Source: Planctomycetes bacterium B3_Pla
Lineage (GTDB): Bacteria; Planctomycetota; Phycisphaerae; Sedimentisphaerales; Anaerobacaceae
Direction of reading: 5' to 3'
Length of the DNA stretch: 64,000 nucleotides
Assembly: GCA_005223045.1 (NCBI GenBank)
Contig: NJBM01000002.1
Location: forward strand, 186,001-250,000
This document shows, piece after piece, positions 52,005-60,656 of this stretch (the stretch's first letter is position 1; each line of letters starts with the position of its first letter). The notes under the pieces are model-generated. The model did not search any database. It was not told where the DNA came from and saw nothing but the letters and a program-made list of their open reading frames with translations. The position numbers and the translations under genes were made by a program.

Positions 52005-52511
52005 ATGAAAGACATATTCAAGAATCCAATTCTGTATTACATAGCAGTTCCCATCATGGTTGGCGTGTGGCCATTGTTGGTTTGGGCCATATACCTGCCG
52101 GCAGCGCGGACTAATGTTGATGAACAGATGGACCAATACAAGAAAGCCGAGTCTATAATGATGGAGATTCTAACCCTTGATCCGGACAGGCTCGAGTTCG
52201 CCGACTCGAACGATACCTCCACGGAATTTACCTACGGCAGCGCCGTCGATAAAGTGGCGAATTTGTGCGATATACCCCCAAGCAAGTGCGATGTACACTC
52301 GGGAATAATCATAACCACACGCGAGCAGAAGAGCCAAAGCGCCAATGTGGATCTCAAGCAGGTGGACATTGCCAGGTTTGCCAAATTCCTGTCTATGATC
52401 CAGTTTCGCTGGCCGAGCTTGCAGTGCGAATCAGTTACCCTTGGCAAAAAACAAAATGTGCCTGATAACGATCTGTGGGATGCAGACATAAAATTAAAAT
52501 ATTATTATTGA
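52005..52511 (+). CDS. gspM: Type II secretion system protein GspM-like
   Basis: A 168-residue membrane-anchored protein closing the operon. It starts MKDIFKNPILYYIAVPIMVG with a hydrophobic segment to about residue 35, followed by a helical linker and a small periplasmic domain (CDIPPSKCDVHSGIIITTRE, WPSLQCESVTLGKKQNVPDN). Size, single membrane pass and position after gspL fit GspM, the partner of GspL; sequence similarity in this family is always weak. The ATG at 52005 follows GAGGAAG, 15 bp after the end of gspL. No gspN or prepilin peptidase gspO follows, so the peptidase must lie elsewhere. Confidence 0.75.
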   Translation: MKDIFKNPILYYIAVPIMVGVWPLLVWAIYLPAARTNVDEQMDQYKKAESIMMEILTLDPDRLEFADSNDTSTEFTYGSAVDKVANLCDIPPSKCDVHSGIIITTREQKSQSANVDLKQVDIARFAKFLSMIQFRWPSLQCESVTLGKKQNVPDNDLWDADIKLKYYY

Positions 52512-52934
52512 TCCCGGCATCTGAATTTTGCGTTTTTCACCCGTTTGGACGCCTGACAATCAAGACGAGTATTTTCTGTGTCTTGTCGAACTCGAATATT
52601 GCGAGTATCACTATATATAGTATATTGCCCATTTGCACAGTGATGCTCAAGCGGCAAAGCCTTCTGTTAAGATAGGTTTGGCTAAAATGCTCCCTTACAA
52701 CACTAATAAGGGGTGTTCAGACACGTTTTTTGGCCGACTTCGCACCTTTTCTTAGTCAATCAACTGCTAAACTTTTCTAAAGTTTTCCGGGCATTGTTGT
52801 CGATAGCAATATCAGCAGATTGTTATGAGCCTCAAAAAGGGATTAAGGGGACACACAAGATATAGTGGTTGTTGGCTTTAAGTAAAGAAAACGGATGTTT
52901 TTTAACTTGAAGCTTGTCAGATAAGGTAGTCTGA
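52512..52934. other. Gene-free region after the gsp operon
   Basis: A 423-bp AT-rich stretch with no credible gene. It contains a short palindrome CTATATATAG near 52610 and an AAACTTTTCTAAAGTTT inverted repeat near 52769 without a downstream T-run. An AAGGGGACACACAAGAT motif near 52846 recalls sequences near insertion elements, but no element is recognisable. Confidence 0.5.
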
Positions 52935-53216
52935 ATGCCAAATAACGATTCCAACAGACGTCCCAAGAACGAAAACTGCGACATCAATCCTGTTGAAACC
53001 GGTTCTGCTGCCGACAAGGATCTGATAATGGAGCAAATTCTTGAAAATATCAACACTACGCCTATCGGGCAGGTCTTGAAGATGATTGCTTCGCTACCCG
53101 AGGTACGCAAGGAAAAAGTTCTTGATGTCCGTCGGCAGCTTACCGAAGGCAGGTACGATCTTAACGAGCGTTTGGATGTTGCCGTGGATAAGTTTCTGGA
53201 GCAACTAACGGCATAG
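52935..53216 (+). CDS. FlgM-like (anti-sigma-28 type) small protein
   Basis: A 93-residue protein whose C-terminal half (SLPEVRKEKVLDVRRQLTEG then RYDLNERLDVAVDKFLEQL) has the pattern of FlgM anti-sigma factors, which bind the flagellar sigma factor FliA. The N-terminal half is polar and probably disordered, as in FlgM. No flagellar genes are nearby, so either flagellar genes lie elsewhere or the protein regulates another sigma factor. It stands alone, 140 bp from the end of the convergent spoVG gene. No sigma-28-type promoter could be shown. Confidence 0.6.
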   Translation: MPNNDSNRRPKNENCDINPVETGSAADKDLIMEQILENINTTPIGQVLKMIASLPEVRKEKVLDVRRQLTEGRYDLNERLDVAVDKFLEQLTA

Positions 53217-53358
53217 GAGTGGGAAAGCCTCACCGGCTATTCTGTATCGGCCACAGCAGGCCAGGGAGGATCTATCATATCCGAATCGGTCTCTGCCTCC
53301 GTCTTCCTGGCGCCTGGGTTTCCATCTTACGATCTGCGGCAAGATTGGGCTGTCCCGG

Positions 53359-53799
53359 CTATGAGACTATTTCCGGAACATCGTCGTAAGGCTCATCCAT
53401 GTCAACCGGTTTGTAGCCCGGCTGCTTCGACTTTTCGACCTCTTCCTTGAAGGCCTCTATCACCCTTTCCTGTATCCTTTTTCTGCATTCGGCGTTAATC
53501 GGATGGGCGATGTCGGCGTGCAGTTTCATTCTGCCTTTGAAGTCTTTCTTGGCCCGGTTCTCGTGAAGGCTCGCACCACAATTATTGCAGAATTTAGCTC
53601 TGAGATGGTTCTTGCCTCCGCATTTATCGCAATGGTCGCTCATTTTCCTCGAGGGCATGGCAACGAAGAATCCATTTGTGCCCTCGATAATCTTGATGTC
53701 GCGAACCACAAACTGGTTGTCCATCGTTATCGAGCAGAAAGCCTTCAGCCTGTCATCTTTGTTGCTCACCAATTTGACTCGGACCTCAGTGATCTCCAT
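53359..53799 (-). CDS. spoVG: SpoVG-family protein with inserted zinc ribbon
   Basis: A 146-residue protein with the SpoVG core: [50 protein letters not shown] and [14 protein letters not shown]. Between the core halves is a zinc ribbon, [20 protein letters not shown] (two CxxC pairs), as seen in planctomycete members and absent from Bacillus SpoVG. SpoVG proteins bind nucleic acids and regulate sporulation or cell division genes in Firmicutes; in planctomycetes the role is unknown. The ATG at 53799 follows GAGGCAAAG; an in-frame ATG at 53829 overlaps ispE. The ispE-spoVG adjacency resembles that in Bacillus. Confidence 0.9.
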   Translation of the reverse strand: MEITEVRVKLVSNKDDRLKAFCSITMDNQFVVRDIKIIEGTNGFFVAMPSRKMSDHCDKCGGKNHLRAKFCNNCGASLHENRAKKDFKGRMKLHADIAHPINAECRKRIQERVIEAFKEEVEKSKQPGYKPVDMDEPYDDVPEIVS

Positions 53800-53822
53800 T
53801 TTCTTTGCCTCGCTCAGAAAGT

Positions 53823-54725
53823 CTACCATCTATTGTCAGTCACGATAATGCTCTTGCATCCGATTTTTTCCTCAAGTCTGCGCTGGTATTGTCTCGCTTG
53901 TTCTGTATTCCCGCTCTCAATAATGCAAAACATCGCCGAACCACTTCCGCTCAGGCAGCAAGGCCCTATATCCAACGACTCAATTCTTCCTTTTAATTCG
54001 CCCAGGCTCTTCACCAGGTCGAAACAACTCCCCTCCAGCATATTTGCGCACACTTTTACTACTAAATCAATCCTGTTTTCTTTGATGTAGCCGCTCATTC
54101 GAGCATGGAGTTCTTCGTATAGAGCCTTGTCATGCTCATAATTGACGTAAACATCCCGTGTGGAAACACTTACGTCCGGCAGTATGAGCAGGGCCAGGAA
54201 ATGAAAAATTTCGTCTATTTTTTCTATTTTTTCTCCTTTTCCGCAACAAACAGCCAGCGGCCCATCCAAAAAGAAGGCCACATCGCTACCCAGATTCGCT
54301 GCAAGTGCCGACAGGCTCGCTTTATCGACGTCCAGTTTCAGGTACTGGTTCAGTCCGAGAAGGGTTGCCGCTGCGTCGCTGCTGGCCGATCCGAGTCCCG
54401 TTCCGGCCGGGATGTTCTTTGTCAGTGTGATCCGCAGGTCGGTTGTCAGGCGTTGCTTTTCCAGCAGCATTTTGGCTGCCCGGTAAACGAGATTATCCTC
54501 CCCGGCAGGCGCCCAGTGCGGTCCCTTGCAGACAAGCTCGACGCCGGCTTTTTCGCCGGGCTGGATGAGTATTTCATCGTACCAGTTGACCTTGGCCATT
54601 ACCGTTTCTATTTCGTGGAATCCGTCGGGCCGTTTACCGGCTATAAGCAGAGACAGGTTGATCTTGGCAGGCGCCAGCACCAGTAGTCCGTCTCCAACGG
54701 TGGCAATCTGTTCTCTGTCAAGCAT
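53823..54725 (-). CDS. ispE: 4-diphosphocytidyl-2-C-methyl-D-erythritol kinase
   Basis: A 300-residue GHMP kinase of the MEP isoprenoid pathway that phosphorylates CDP-methylerythritol. Family features are [20 protein letters not shown] near the N-terminus, the GHMP glycine-rich motif [17 protein letters not shown] near residue 107 and the C-terminal [13 protein letters not shown] motif. Length is normal. It sits between the DNA methyltransferase gene (48 bp) and spoVG (23 bp) on the same strand, so all three may be co-transcribed. No other ispD or ispF genes are in the window. Confidence 0.95.
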   Translation of the reverse strand: MLDREQIATVGDGLLVLAPAKINLSLLIAGKRPDGFHEIETVMAKVNWYDEILIQPGEKAGVELVCKGPHWAPAGEDNLVYRAAKMLLEKQRLTTDLRITLTKNIPAGTGLGSASSDAAATLLGLNQYLKLDVDKASLSALAANLGSDVAFFLDGPLAVCCGKGEKIEKIDEIFHFLALLILPDVSVSTRDVYVNYEHDKALYEELHARMSGYIKENRIDLVVKVCANMLEGSCFDLVKSLGELKGRIESLDIGPCCLSGSGSAMFCIIESGNTEQARQYQRRLEEKIGCKSIIVTDNRW

Positions 54726-54773
54726 GGTCGAGCGTGATTCGCTCCTGTGGTTTCAGCCTGTCATTTAAGCAAG

Positions 54774-55757
54774 TCAAGCCATCTTTCCGGCAAGATTGTG
54801 TTTGTCTTCTTTTGCCTTTTGTCTTTGCGCGTTCAGCGTATTTCTCTCCCAAAACACGCCGTCACTGTAGCCTTGAACTGTTCCGTCAAGCTCAGCCATG
54901 CGCAGGCGTTTCGCAGCGAGCAGGCAATACTCACGATTGGTCTCGATCCCAAGAAACCTGCGATCCAGCTTCCTGGCCGTCACAACGGTGCTGCCGACTC
55001 CCATAAAGGGATCGAGGACAAACTCCTGCTGATTTGTGCTCGCCAGAATCAGTTTGGCCAATAGTTTTTCCGGCTTTTGTGTCGGATGATCGGTGTTCTC
55101 CGGCATCGACCAGAATGGAACGGTGATGTCATTCCACAAATTCGATGGATGTGTCAGGCGGAACTGACCATGGGGGCTGTCGTCCCAATCTTTCGGCACG
55201 CCGTCGGCGTCGGTATATGGCGCCAGGACCATGCGCTTGAGCTTTACTTGATCTACATTGAACACGTAATCGTCGGAGACGGTCGCAAACCATATATCTT
55301 CCGATGCGTTCTTCCAGTTTCTCTTTGCGCCTCTGCCTTTTTCCCTCTCCCAGGTGATTCGGCTTCTCACTTTCAAGTGCTTGTCCAGGACAAGGTGAAT
55401 GGCCGTTGACGAAAACCATTCGGAGCAGACATAAACCGACGCGGTGCTCTTGAGTGTGGGCAGCAGCCTGACCAGCACGTCCTCGAACCATTCGGCGTAC
55501 GCCGCAATTGACCGCCTTCTGTAGGTAGTTGACGCAAAGGCTTTGGTAAGATTGTAGGGCGGATCCAATATCAGCAGGTCAACGAAACCTCGCGGCAGCA
55601 AACCTGCGACTTCAAAAATATCCTGATTTACGATTTTGTCGCTGACGGCGACTGTATCCACAGGCCCAGATAGGTGAATCAAATCTTTGCCGTACTGATC
55701 TGCTTCCGCCCGGTTAAGCGTTATTGTTCGATTTCTCTTTGCCCGAACTTTACTCAC
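54774..55757 (-). CDS. Orphan DNA methyltransferase (N4/N6, beta class)
   Basis: A 327-residue site-specific amino-methyltransferase. The catalytic motif IV DPPYNL lies at residues 65-70 and the S-adenosylmethionine motif I as VLDPFMGVGSTVVTARKLDR near residue 245, the motif order of beta-class enzymes. The NPPY/DPPY with Asn-Leu after it is typical of adenine-N6 methylation (inference). The target-recognition region (RITWEREKGRGAKRNWKNAS, DWDDSPHGQFRLTHPSNLW) lies between them. No restriction endonuclease is adjacent, so it appears to be an orphan enzyme, perhaps epigenetic, between clpX and ispE. It starts with GTG at 55757. Confidence 0.88.
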   Translation of the reverse strand: MSKVRAKRNRTITLNRAEADQYGKDLIHLSGPVDTVAVSDKIVNQDIFEVAGLLPRGFVDLLILDPPYNLTKAFASTTYRRRSIAAYAEWFEDVLVRLLPTLKSTASVYVCSEWFSSTAIHLVLDKHLKVRSRITWEREKGRGAKRNWKNASEDIWFATVSDDYVFNVDQVKLKRMVLAPYTDADGVPKDWDDSPHGQFRLTHPSNLWNDITVPFWSMPENTDHPTQKPEKLLAKLILASTNQQEFVLDPFMGVGSTVVTARKLDRRFLGIETNREYCLLAAKRLRMAELDGTVQGYSDGVFWERNTLNAQRQKAKEDKHNLAGKMA

Positions 55758-55800
55758 ACGCCTGACCCTGCTATCCTGCCGGTTTCGGCAAAATCCCGTC

Positions 55801-57069
55801 TTATGCTGATTCTTTTTTTGCTTGCTGTTTTGCTGTGAACAAATCGATCTTGCGTTCGACTATGTCGCGGGTGATAACATACTTCGCGGGCTTTGGTTCT
55901 TCCGGCAGTTGATACATCAAGTCAACCATCAGCTCCTCGGTGATCGAACGCAATGCCCGTGCGCCGGTGTCGCGCTTGAGGGCTTTCCGTGCCAATGCGT
56001 GCAGGGCACCGTCCGTGAACTCAAGCTCGGCGTCTTCCATCTCGAAAAATCTCTGATACTGCTTGGCCAGCGCATTTCTTGGCTTGGTCAGTATCTCTAT
56101 CAGTGCACCTTCATCGAGAGCGCCGAGAGTGGTAATAACCGGAAGTCTGCCCACCATCTCGGGAATCATCCCATATTCGATAATATCTTCAGGTATGACC
56201 TGATCCAGCATATCGCTGTACTCGGCCTTTTCATCGCTTTTGCCGCCAAGTTCCGAGTCGAAACCGATCATCTTTTTGCCGAGCCGCTTCTTGATGATGT
56301 TGTCCAGGCCGACAAATGTTCCGCCGCATATAAAAAGTATCTGCGTCGTGTCGATTTGTATGTAGGACTGCTCCGGGTGCTTTCTCCCACCTTGCGGCGG
56401 GATGTTGGCTGTGGTGCCTTCGAGCATTTTCAGCAGCGCCTGCTGGACACCCTCTCCGGAGACGTCGCGAGTAATCGAGACGTTCTGAGATGTCTTGCCG
56501 ACTTTGTCAATTTCATCGACATACACGATGCCGCGCTGTGCGGCTTCGATGTCGTAGTCGGCGGCCTGCAGGAGCCTCAGCAAAAAGTTCTCGACGTCTT
56601 CGCCGACGTATCCCGCCTCGGTGACGGTAGTGGCATCGCATATCGCGAACGGCACCTGCAATTCACGTGCGAGCGTGCGGGCGAGCAGTGTCTTGCCGCA
56701 GCCGGTCGGGCCGATTAAAAGAACATTGGACTTGTCTATTTCAATGTCACTGTCGCTGTCGCTGTGCAGAAGTCTCTTGTAGTGGTTGTGCACCGCGACC
56801 GAGAGATATTTCTTGGCGTGGTCCTGCCCGATCACATATTGGTCCAGATATTCTTTTATTTCTCTTGGTCTGGGCATCTCCTTGAGGCTAACGCCGATCT
56901 TTCCGGTTCGCTTGCGGTCCTGCCGGATGATGTTGTGGCACAGTTCGACACATTCGGGACATATAAAGACATTGCTGGGACCCTCTATGAGCGTGTCGGC
57001 CTGGCTCGCCGACTTGCCGCAGAAGCTGCAAATCGCCTTGGGCTTTTTAGCACTTGTTTTTTTGGCCAT
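55801..57069 (-). CDS. clpX: ATP-dependent Clp protease ATP-binding subunit ClpX
   Basis: A 422-residue ClpX unfoldase that feeds substrates to ClpP. The N-terminal zinc-binding domain has Cys14, Cys17, Cys37 and Cys40 (CSFC...CPEC). The AAA+ domain shows Walker [15 protein letters not shown], pore loop [14 protein letters not shown], Walker [11 protein letters not shown], the RKH loop [10 protein letters not shown] and a sensor-2 GARALRSI. Length and all key motifs are normal. No clpP or tig gene precedes it, which is unusual for the common tig-clpP-clpX order; instead it follows the 2-oxoacid oxidoreductase genes by 36 bp on the same strand. Confidence 0.97.
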   Translation of the reverse strand: MAKKTSAKKPKAICSFCGKSASQADTLIEGPSNVFICPECVELCHNIIRQDRKRTGKIGVSLKEMPRPREIKEYLDQYVIGQDHAKKYLSVAVHNHYKRLLHSDSDSDIEIDKSNVLLIGPTGCGKTLLARTLARELQVPFAICDATTVTEAGYVGEDVENFLLRLLQAADYDIEAAQRGIVYVDEIDKVGKTSQNVSITRDVSGEGVQQALLKMLEGTTANIPPQGGRKHPEQSYIQIDTTQILFICGGTFVGLDNIIKKRLGKKMIGFDSELGGKSDEKAEYSDMLDQVIPEDIIEYGMIPEMVGRLPVITTLGALDEGALIEILTKPRNALAKQYQRFFEMEDAELEFTDGALHALARKALKRDTGARALRSITEELMVDLMYQLPEEPKPAKYVITRDIVERKIDLFTAKQQAKKESA

Positions 57070-57105
57070 CTTTAGCTTTCCGTTTTAAAACCAAATACTT
57101 CTCTT

Positions 57106-57669
57106 TCAAGCTTCAATCTTGACAAATTCAGCCCCCTTGTGCAAGGCTTCGATGTTGACGGGCAACGTCTTGTGATACCGCCTGGCGATGGCGTCGGGCA
57201 GGGCCTGCGCCGCCTCATCCGGAGTGAGATATCCTCGCTTCTGGAGATATGCGCCAACGGCTACCATATTTGTGCTTCTGTGACTGCCCAATTCAACGGC
57301 CAATTCATCGGCCGGCACAGCCACAATCTCAACCGAATCGTCCACCTGTGGCTCGCTGTCGATCAAAGAGCGGTTCATCACCAAAAGTCCGCCGTTCTTG
57401 AGGCGCGGGCCGAATTTGGTCAGCGAAGCTTTGTTCATCACGATCAGCGAATCAGGCCTGCCGACGACGGGGCAGGCAATCTTGTTATCGGCAATAATTA
57501 CCATGCAATTGGCGGTTCCTCCGCGAACCTCGGCGCCATACGAAGGCATGTATGTCACTTCTTTGCCGGCCCTCATTGCCGTCTGGGCCAACAACTTGCC
57601 AGCCAGCATCACTCCCTGTCCGCCGAAGCCGGCAATCACAATCTCTTCGCGAAAATCACTCGAGCTCAT
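57106..57669 (-). CDS. 2-oxoacid:ferredoxin oxidoreductase, gamma subunit
   Basis: A 187-residue gamma-domain subunit of a ferredoxin-dependent 2-oxoacid oxidoreductase (KorC/VorC/PorG type). It starts MSSSDFREEIVIAGFGGQGV and has the family features FGGQGVMLAGKLLAQTAMRA, SYGAEVRGGTANCMVIIADN and RSTNMVAVGAYLQKRGYL. The complex decarboxylates 2-oxoacids to acyl-CoA with reduced ferredoxin. The ATG at 57669 follows AAGGGTTGAG; a TTG two codons earlier overlaps the previous stop. It is the last gene of the oxidoreductase set and lies 36 bp before clpX. Confidence 0.93.
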   Translation of the reverse strand: MSSSDFREEIVIAGFGGQGVMLAGKLLAQTAMRAGKEVTYMPSYGAEVRGGTANCMVIIADNKIACPVVGRPDSLIVMNKASLTKFGPRLKNGGLLVMNRSLIDSEPQVDDSVEIVAVPADELAVELGSHRSTNMVAVGAYLQKRGYLTPDEAAQALPDAIARRYHKTLPVNIEALHKGAEFVKIEA

Positions 57670-57671
57670 TC

Positions 57672-58406
57672 TCAACCCTTCAATCGTCCCAGCGGAAAAA
57701 CGTCTGTCATGTGATTCTCAATCCATTCCAGTGCCTGGGCCGCGGTCATTCGCCAGTATGTCGGGCAAGGCGAGAGCACCTCGACCAATGACAATCCCTG
57801 AGCACCGTCAATCTGCAACTCAAATGCGTGTTTGATGGCCTTCTTTGTCTTGCGGATCTGGGCCGGGCTGTGCAGCGAGCACCGCTCGATGTAAATTGCC
57901 CCCGGCAGTGTGGCCAGAAGTTCCGAGACCTGAAGCGGATAGCCCTCTCCGGAGGCAGCACGGCCCTTAGGCGTGGTTGACGTTACCTGATCGATCATTG
58001 TCGTAGGGGCCATCTGCCCGCCGGTCATGCCGAAGACGGCATTGTTAACAAAGATGACGGTTATTTGCTCACCTCGGTGCGCGGCGTGCAGGATCTCGGC
58101 GGCTCCTATGCTTGCCAGGTCGCCGTCACCCTGATAGGAGAAGATTATTCTATCCGGATTGGTCCTTTTCATCCCCGTCGCCACCGCCGGCGGTCTGCCG
58201 TGCGCTACTTCGACCATATCGACGTCTAAGTAGTCATACGCCAGGACAGCACATCCGACTGGGGCAATGCCGATCGTGCGATCCCGGATATCGAGTTCGT
58301 CGATTGTCTCGGCGACCAGTCGATGAGCAATCCCATGTCCGCATCCGGGACAATAATGCGTAACGCAATCTTTAAGTGTCGGCGTTCGTTTTAATACAGT
58401 TTTCAT
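57672..58406 (-). CDS. 2-oxoacid:ferredoxin oxidoreductase, beta (TPP-binding) subunit
   Basis: A 244-residue thiamine pyrophosphate-binding subunit. THYCPGCGHGIAHRLVAE (with two cysteines near the N-terminus), the TPP motif YQGDGDLASIGAAEILHAAH...NNAVFGMTGGQMAPTT and the Pro-rich C-terminus EVLSPCPTYWRM are typical of KorB/VorA. It starts four bases before the end of the alpha subunit gene, so the two are translationally coupled. The substrate could be 2-oxoglutarate or branched-chain 2-oxoacids; the sequence does not decide. Confidence 0.93.
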   Translation of the reverse strand: MKTVLKRTPTLKDCVTHYCPGCGHGIAHRLVAETIDELDIRDRTIGIAPVGCAVLAYDYLDVDMVEVAHGRPPAVATGMKRTNPDRIIFSYQGDGDLASIGAAEILHAAHRGEQITVIFVNNAVFGMTGGQMAPTTMIDQVTSTTPKGRAASGEGYPLQVSELLATLPGAIYIERCSLHSPAQIRKTKKAIKHAFELQIDGAQGLSLVEVLSPCPTYWRMTAAQALEWIENHMTDVFPLGRLKG

Positions 58407-59473
58407 ACCGGAGTCTTTGCTCTTATTGTCAATTGCCTGATCATATCGAGGATTTCATCAACCGTCGGCACACCGCCGCCGGGTCGGCCGTAAAATAATA
58501 CGGGCGCCTTTCCGGCCACGGCCAGCTTTACATCCTCAACCATCTGTCCGTTACTCATTTCAACGGCCAGGAAAACGCGAAATTCTTCCGCGGCCCTGCC
58601 GATTTGTTCCATCGGAAACGGCCACAGCGTGACAGGACGTATCCAGCCGACCTTGATTCCTTCTTCCCTTGCCTTATCTACCGCGCCGCGTACGATTCTT
58701 GCCGCGACGCCGTAGGCAACTACTACGATTTCGGCATCGTTAATTTCATATTGCTCGCAGAGCACCTCGTTCTTCTGTATCTGTTCGTATTTTGCACCCA
58801 GCTTGTAGTTAAGCTCCTCCAGCGCTCCTTCTGCAAGCCATAGTGAGCGGACGATGTTTTGCTCTCTGTCCTTGGCGCCGGTCAAGGCCCAGTCTTTGGG
58901 GGGCAGTTCCCGGCGTGGCTTCTTGTCCAATACGACCGGCTCCATCATCTGGCCCAGGATACCGTCGGCCAGGACCATGACCGTCACTCGATACCGGTCA
59001 GCCAGATCGAAAGCCAGCGGCATGCAGTCGGCCAGCTCCTGCACGCTCGACGGTCCCAGCACTATCGTTCGATAATCGCCGTGCCCGCCGCCGCGAGTGG
59101 CCTGGAAATAATCAGCCTGCGACGGCGCGATGTTGCCCAGCCCGGGGCCGCCTCGCATCACGTTGACAACCACCGCCGGAAGCTCGGCGCCGGCGAGAAA
59201 ACTTATCCCCTCCTGCATCAGACTGATGCCGGGGCTGGACGAGCTTGTCATAGCCCTTTTGCCGGTGGCGGAAGCTCCGAACACCATGTTGATGGCGGCC
59301 AGCTCGCTTTCGCTCTGAACGAAGACCCGGCCCTCTTCCGGCATTCTTCGGGACATGTAAGCGGCGACCTCGTTTTGCGGCGTAATCGGATAGCCGAAAT
59401 AGGCATCGCAGCCGGCAATGATCGCCGCCTCCGCGAGGGCCTCGTTACCACACATTAAAAGCCTCTCACTCAC
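58403..59473 (-). CDS. 2-oxoacid:ferredoxin oxidoreductase, alpha subunit
   Basis: A 356-residue alpha subunit (KorA/VorB type) with MSERLLMCGNEALAEAAIIA at the start, the pyrimidine-binding region FGYPITPQNEVAAYMSRRMP, and AMTSSSSPGISLMQEGISFL. Domain II is seen in VGWIRPVTLWPFPMEQIGRA. It starts with GTG at 59473, whose bases overlap the stop codon of an upstream nucleotidyltransferase gene (GTGA), so its translation is coupled to a gene that does not belong to the pathway. The partner ferredoxin gene lies 1.2 kb upstream, beyond the toxin-antitoxin genes. Confidence 0.93.
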   Translation of the reverse strand: MSERLLMCGNEALAEAAIIAGCDAYFGYPITPQNEVAAYMSRRMPEEGRVFVQSESELAAINMVFGASATGKRAMTSSSSPGISLMQEGISFLAGAELPAVVVNVMRGGPGLGNIAPSQADYFQATRGGGHGDYRTIVLGPSSVQELADCMPLAFDLADRYRVTVMVLADGILGQMMEPVVLDKKPRRELPPKDWALTGAKDREQNIVRSLWLAEGALEELNYKLGAKYEQIQKNEVLCEQYEINDAEIVVVAYGVAARIVRGAVDKAREEGIKVGWIRPVTLWPFPMEQIGRAAEEFRVFLAVEMSNGQMVEDVKLAVAGKAPVLFYGRPGGGVPTVDEILDMIRQLTIRAKTPV

Positions 59474-59790
59474 GCTACTAATCCCTCTTTCTTCACATTT
59501 AACATAAATGGAGAATTGTAATTTTCAAAGAGGTGTTCGGGAACTGCTATAACTGAAATAAGCTCACCTTCTTCAAGAAGTATGTCAAACAGAAGGTCGC
59601 TTAAGCTTTCTCTGACTTCAAAGGGATTTAGAGACTGGTCAATCAGCACTAGTATATCAATATCTGAATCCCTCGTGGCCTGGCCCCTCACATAGGAACC
59701 ATACAATATAACCTTCTTGATTCTTTCCCCGTACATCTTTGTCAGATGTACTTTTATTTGATCTATCAAGGATTTCATCCTTTCATCCAT
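59470..59790 (-). CDS. Orphan MNT-type minimal nucleotidyltransferase
   Basis: A 106-residue minimal nucleotidyltransferase. The GSx10DxD motif is intact: GSYVRGQATRDSDIDILV with Gly31-Ser32 and Asp43/Asp45. Such proteins act as antitoxins to HEPN toxins, modifying the toxin by adding AMP. No HEPN partner lies next to this copy apart from the HepT-like gene 180 bp upstream, which already has its own MNT partner. The start ATG at 59790 is the likely one; an in-frame ATG at 59871 would add unconserved residues. Its end overlaps the GTG start of the oxidoreductase alpha subunit. Confidence 0.8.
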   Translation of the reverse strand: MDERMKSLIDQIKVHLTKMYGERIKKVILYGSYVRGQATRDSDIDILVLIDQSLNPFEVRESLSDLLFDILLEEGELISVIAVPEHLFENYNSPFMLNVKKEGLVA

Positions 59791-59969
59791 CTTTTTATCT
59801 CTTAAAGCCCGCCAGCCGAATTGGCAGATTCCGAATAACCACTTGCGGACAAAAGAAGTTGCCAAAGGCAATTTAGCGAATTCCTTCGTTTATGCCGTTA
59901 GATAGCCAGCATCTAATGGGTTCCACTATTCCAAGGTTCAAAGGCCGCGCTGGCTTGCCATATTTTTTA

Positions 59970-60311
59970 TTAGCCATTTTGCTCTGCTGATATTTTTAAA
60001 AGGTGGTTTTTAAGTTCAGGAATTTTATTTTTTACTGTTTGCCAAACCAGTTCCCATTTTATGCCAAAATACGCGTGGATTAATTTATCTCTCATACCGG
60101 CGATGTCTTTCCAATGAATATCTTTGTGTTTTGCTCTCAATTCTTTGCTTAAATTTTTTGCCGCCTCACCAATTATTTCAAGTGCCCTGACTACGGCATA
60201 CTTCTTTTCTTTATTCTTATGAAATTCTGCCTCATTTACCTTTGCGATAAACATTTCTATATCAGAAATCGCATCCAGCATGTCTTTTAGATACGCCTTA
60301 TCCTTTTTCAT
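59970..60311 (-). CDS. hepT: HepT-like HEPN toxin (DUF86)
   Basis: A 113-residue alpha-helical protein of the HepT/DUF86 family. The catalytic RX4HXY motif is intact as GMRDKLIHAYFGI with Arg74, His79 and Tyr81. HEPN toxins cut RNA, and members of the HepT-MntA type are silenced by AMPylation of the motif tyrosine by the cognate nucleotidyltransferase. It starts 14 bp inside the end of the MntA gene (60298-60624), as expected for a toxin-antitoxin pair with the antitoxin first. The region is AT-rich relative to the flanking oxidoreductase genes. Confidence 0.9.
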   Translation of the reverse strand: MKKDKAYLKDMLDAISDIEMFIAKVNEAEFHKNKEKKYAVVRALEIIGEAAKNLSKELRAKHKDIHWKDIAGMRDKLIHAYFGIKWELVWQTVKNKIPELKNHLLKISAEQNG

Positions 60312-60624
60312 AGATAACCATCATCTCTTTTCTTACATCTTCTATTATATCCGGGTTTATTGAGCTGAAAATTCCGAGGTCAACTTTTCGTCTAAATATC
60401 TTTCTTAATGCGTCCTCTATATGAATCAAGTCGAAAAGGTCTTTGCGACTCTTATCTGTAAACTCTATCGCGATGTCAATATCGCTTCTTTTGTTTTCTT
60501 CTTTTCTGACAAACGAGCCGAATATGGCCATAAGCCTAATATCATTGCCCTCACAAATTTTAAGAAGTTCTTCACTTAATCCTTTTTTCTTTAGTTTTGG
60601 CGGAAGATTTTCGATTTTAACCAT
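60298..60624 (-). CDS. mntA: MntA-like antitoxin nucleotidyltransferase
   Basis: A 108-residue minimal nucleotidyltransferase with an intact GSx10DxD motif, GSFVRKEENKRSDIDIAIEF, Gly36-Ser37 and Asp48/Asp50. A third acidic residue follows in KVDLGIF. It precedes and overlaps the HepT gene by 14 bp, the standard mntA-hepT order, and would inactivate HepT by AMP transfer. It lies 33 bp downstream of the ferredoxin gene on the same strand, so the pair is inserted inside the oxidoreductase operon. Confidence 0.9.
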   Translation of the reverse strand: MVKIENLPPKLKKKGLSEELLKICEGNDIRLMAIFGSFVRKEENKRSDIDIAIEFTDKSRKDLFDLIHIEDALRKIFRRKVDLGIFSSINPDIIEDVRKEMMVIYEKG

Positions 60625-60656
60625 TCCATTTTCCCTCCGACGTTAAATCCTTTAAA

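Noticed and set aside
38733..52511. The secretion cluster as a type IV pilus system
   Set aside because: gspK-, gspL- and gspM-like genes and GspG with its calcium-type loop are present, whereas pilT, pilM-N-O-P-Q order and pilus-retraction genes are absent.
52512..52934. A sigma-28 promoter for the FlgM-like gene
   Set aside because: TAAAG-like hexamers occur, but no GCCGATAA-type -10 at the right spacing could be found.
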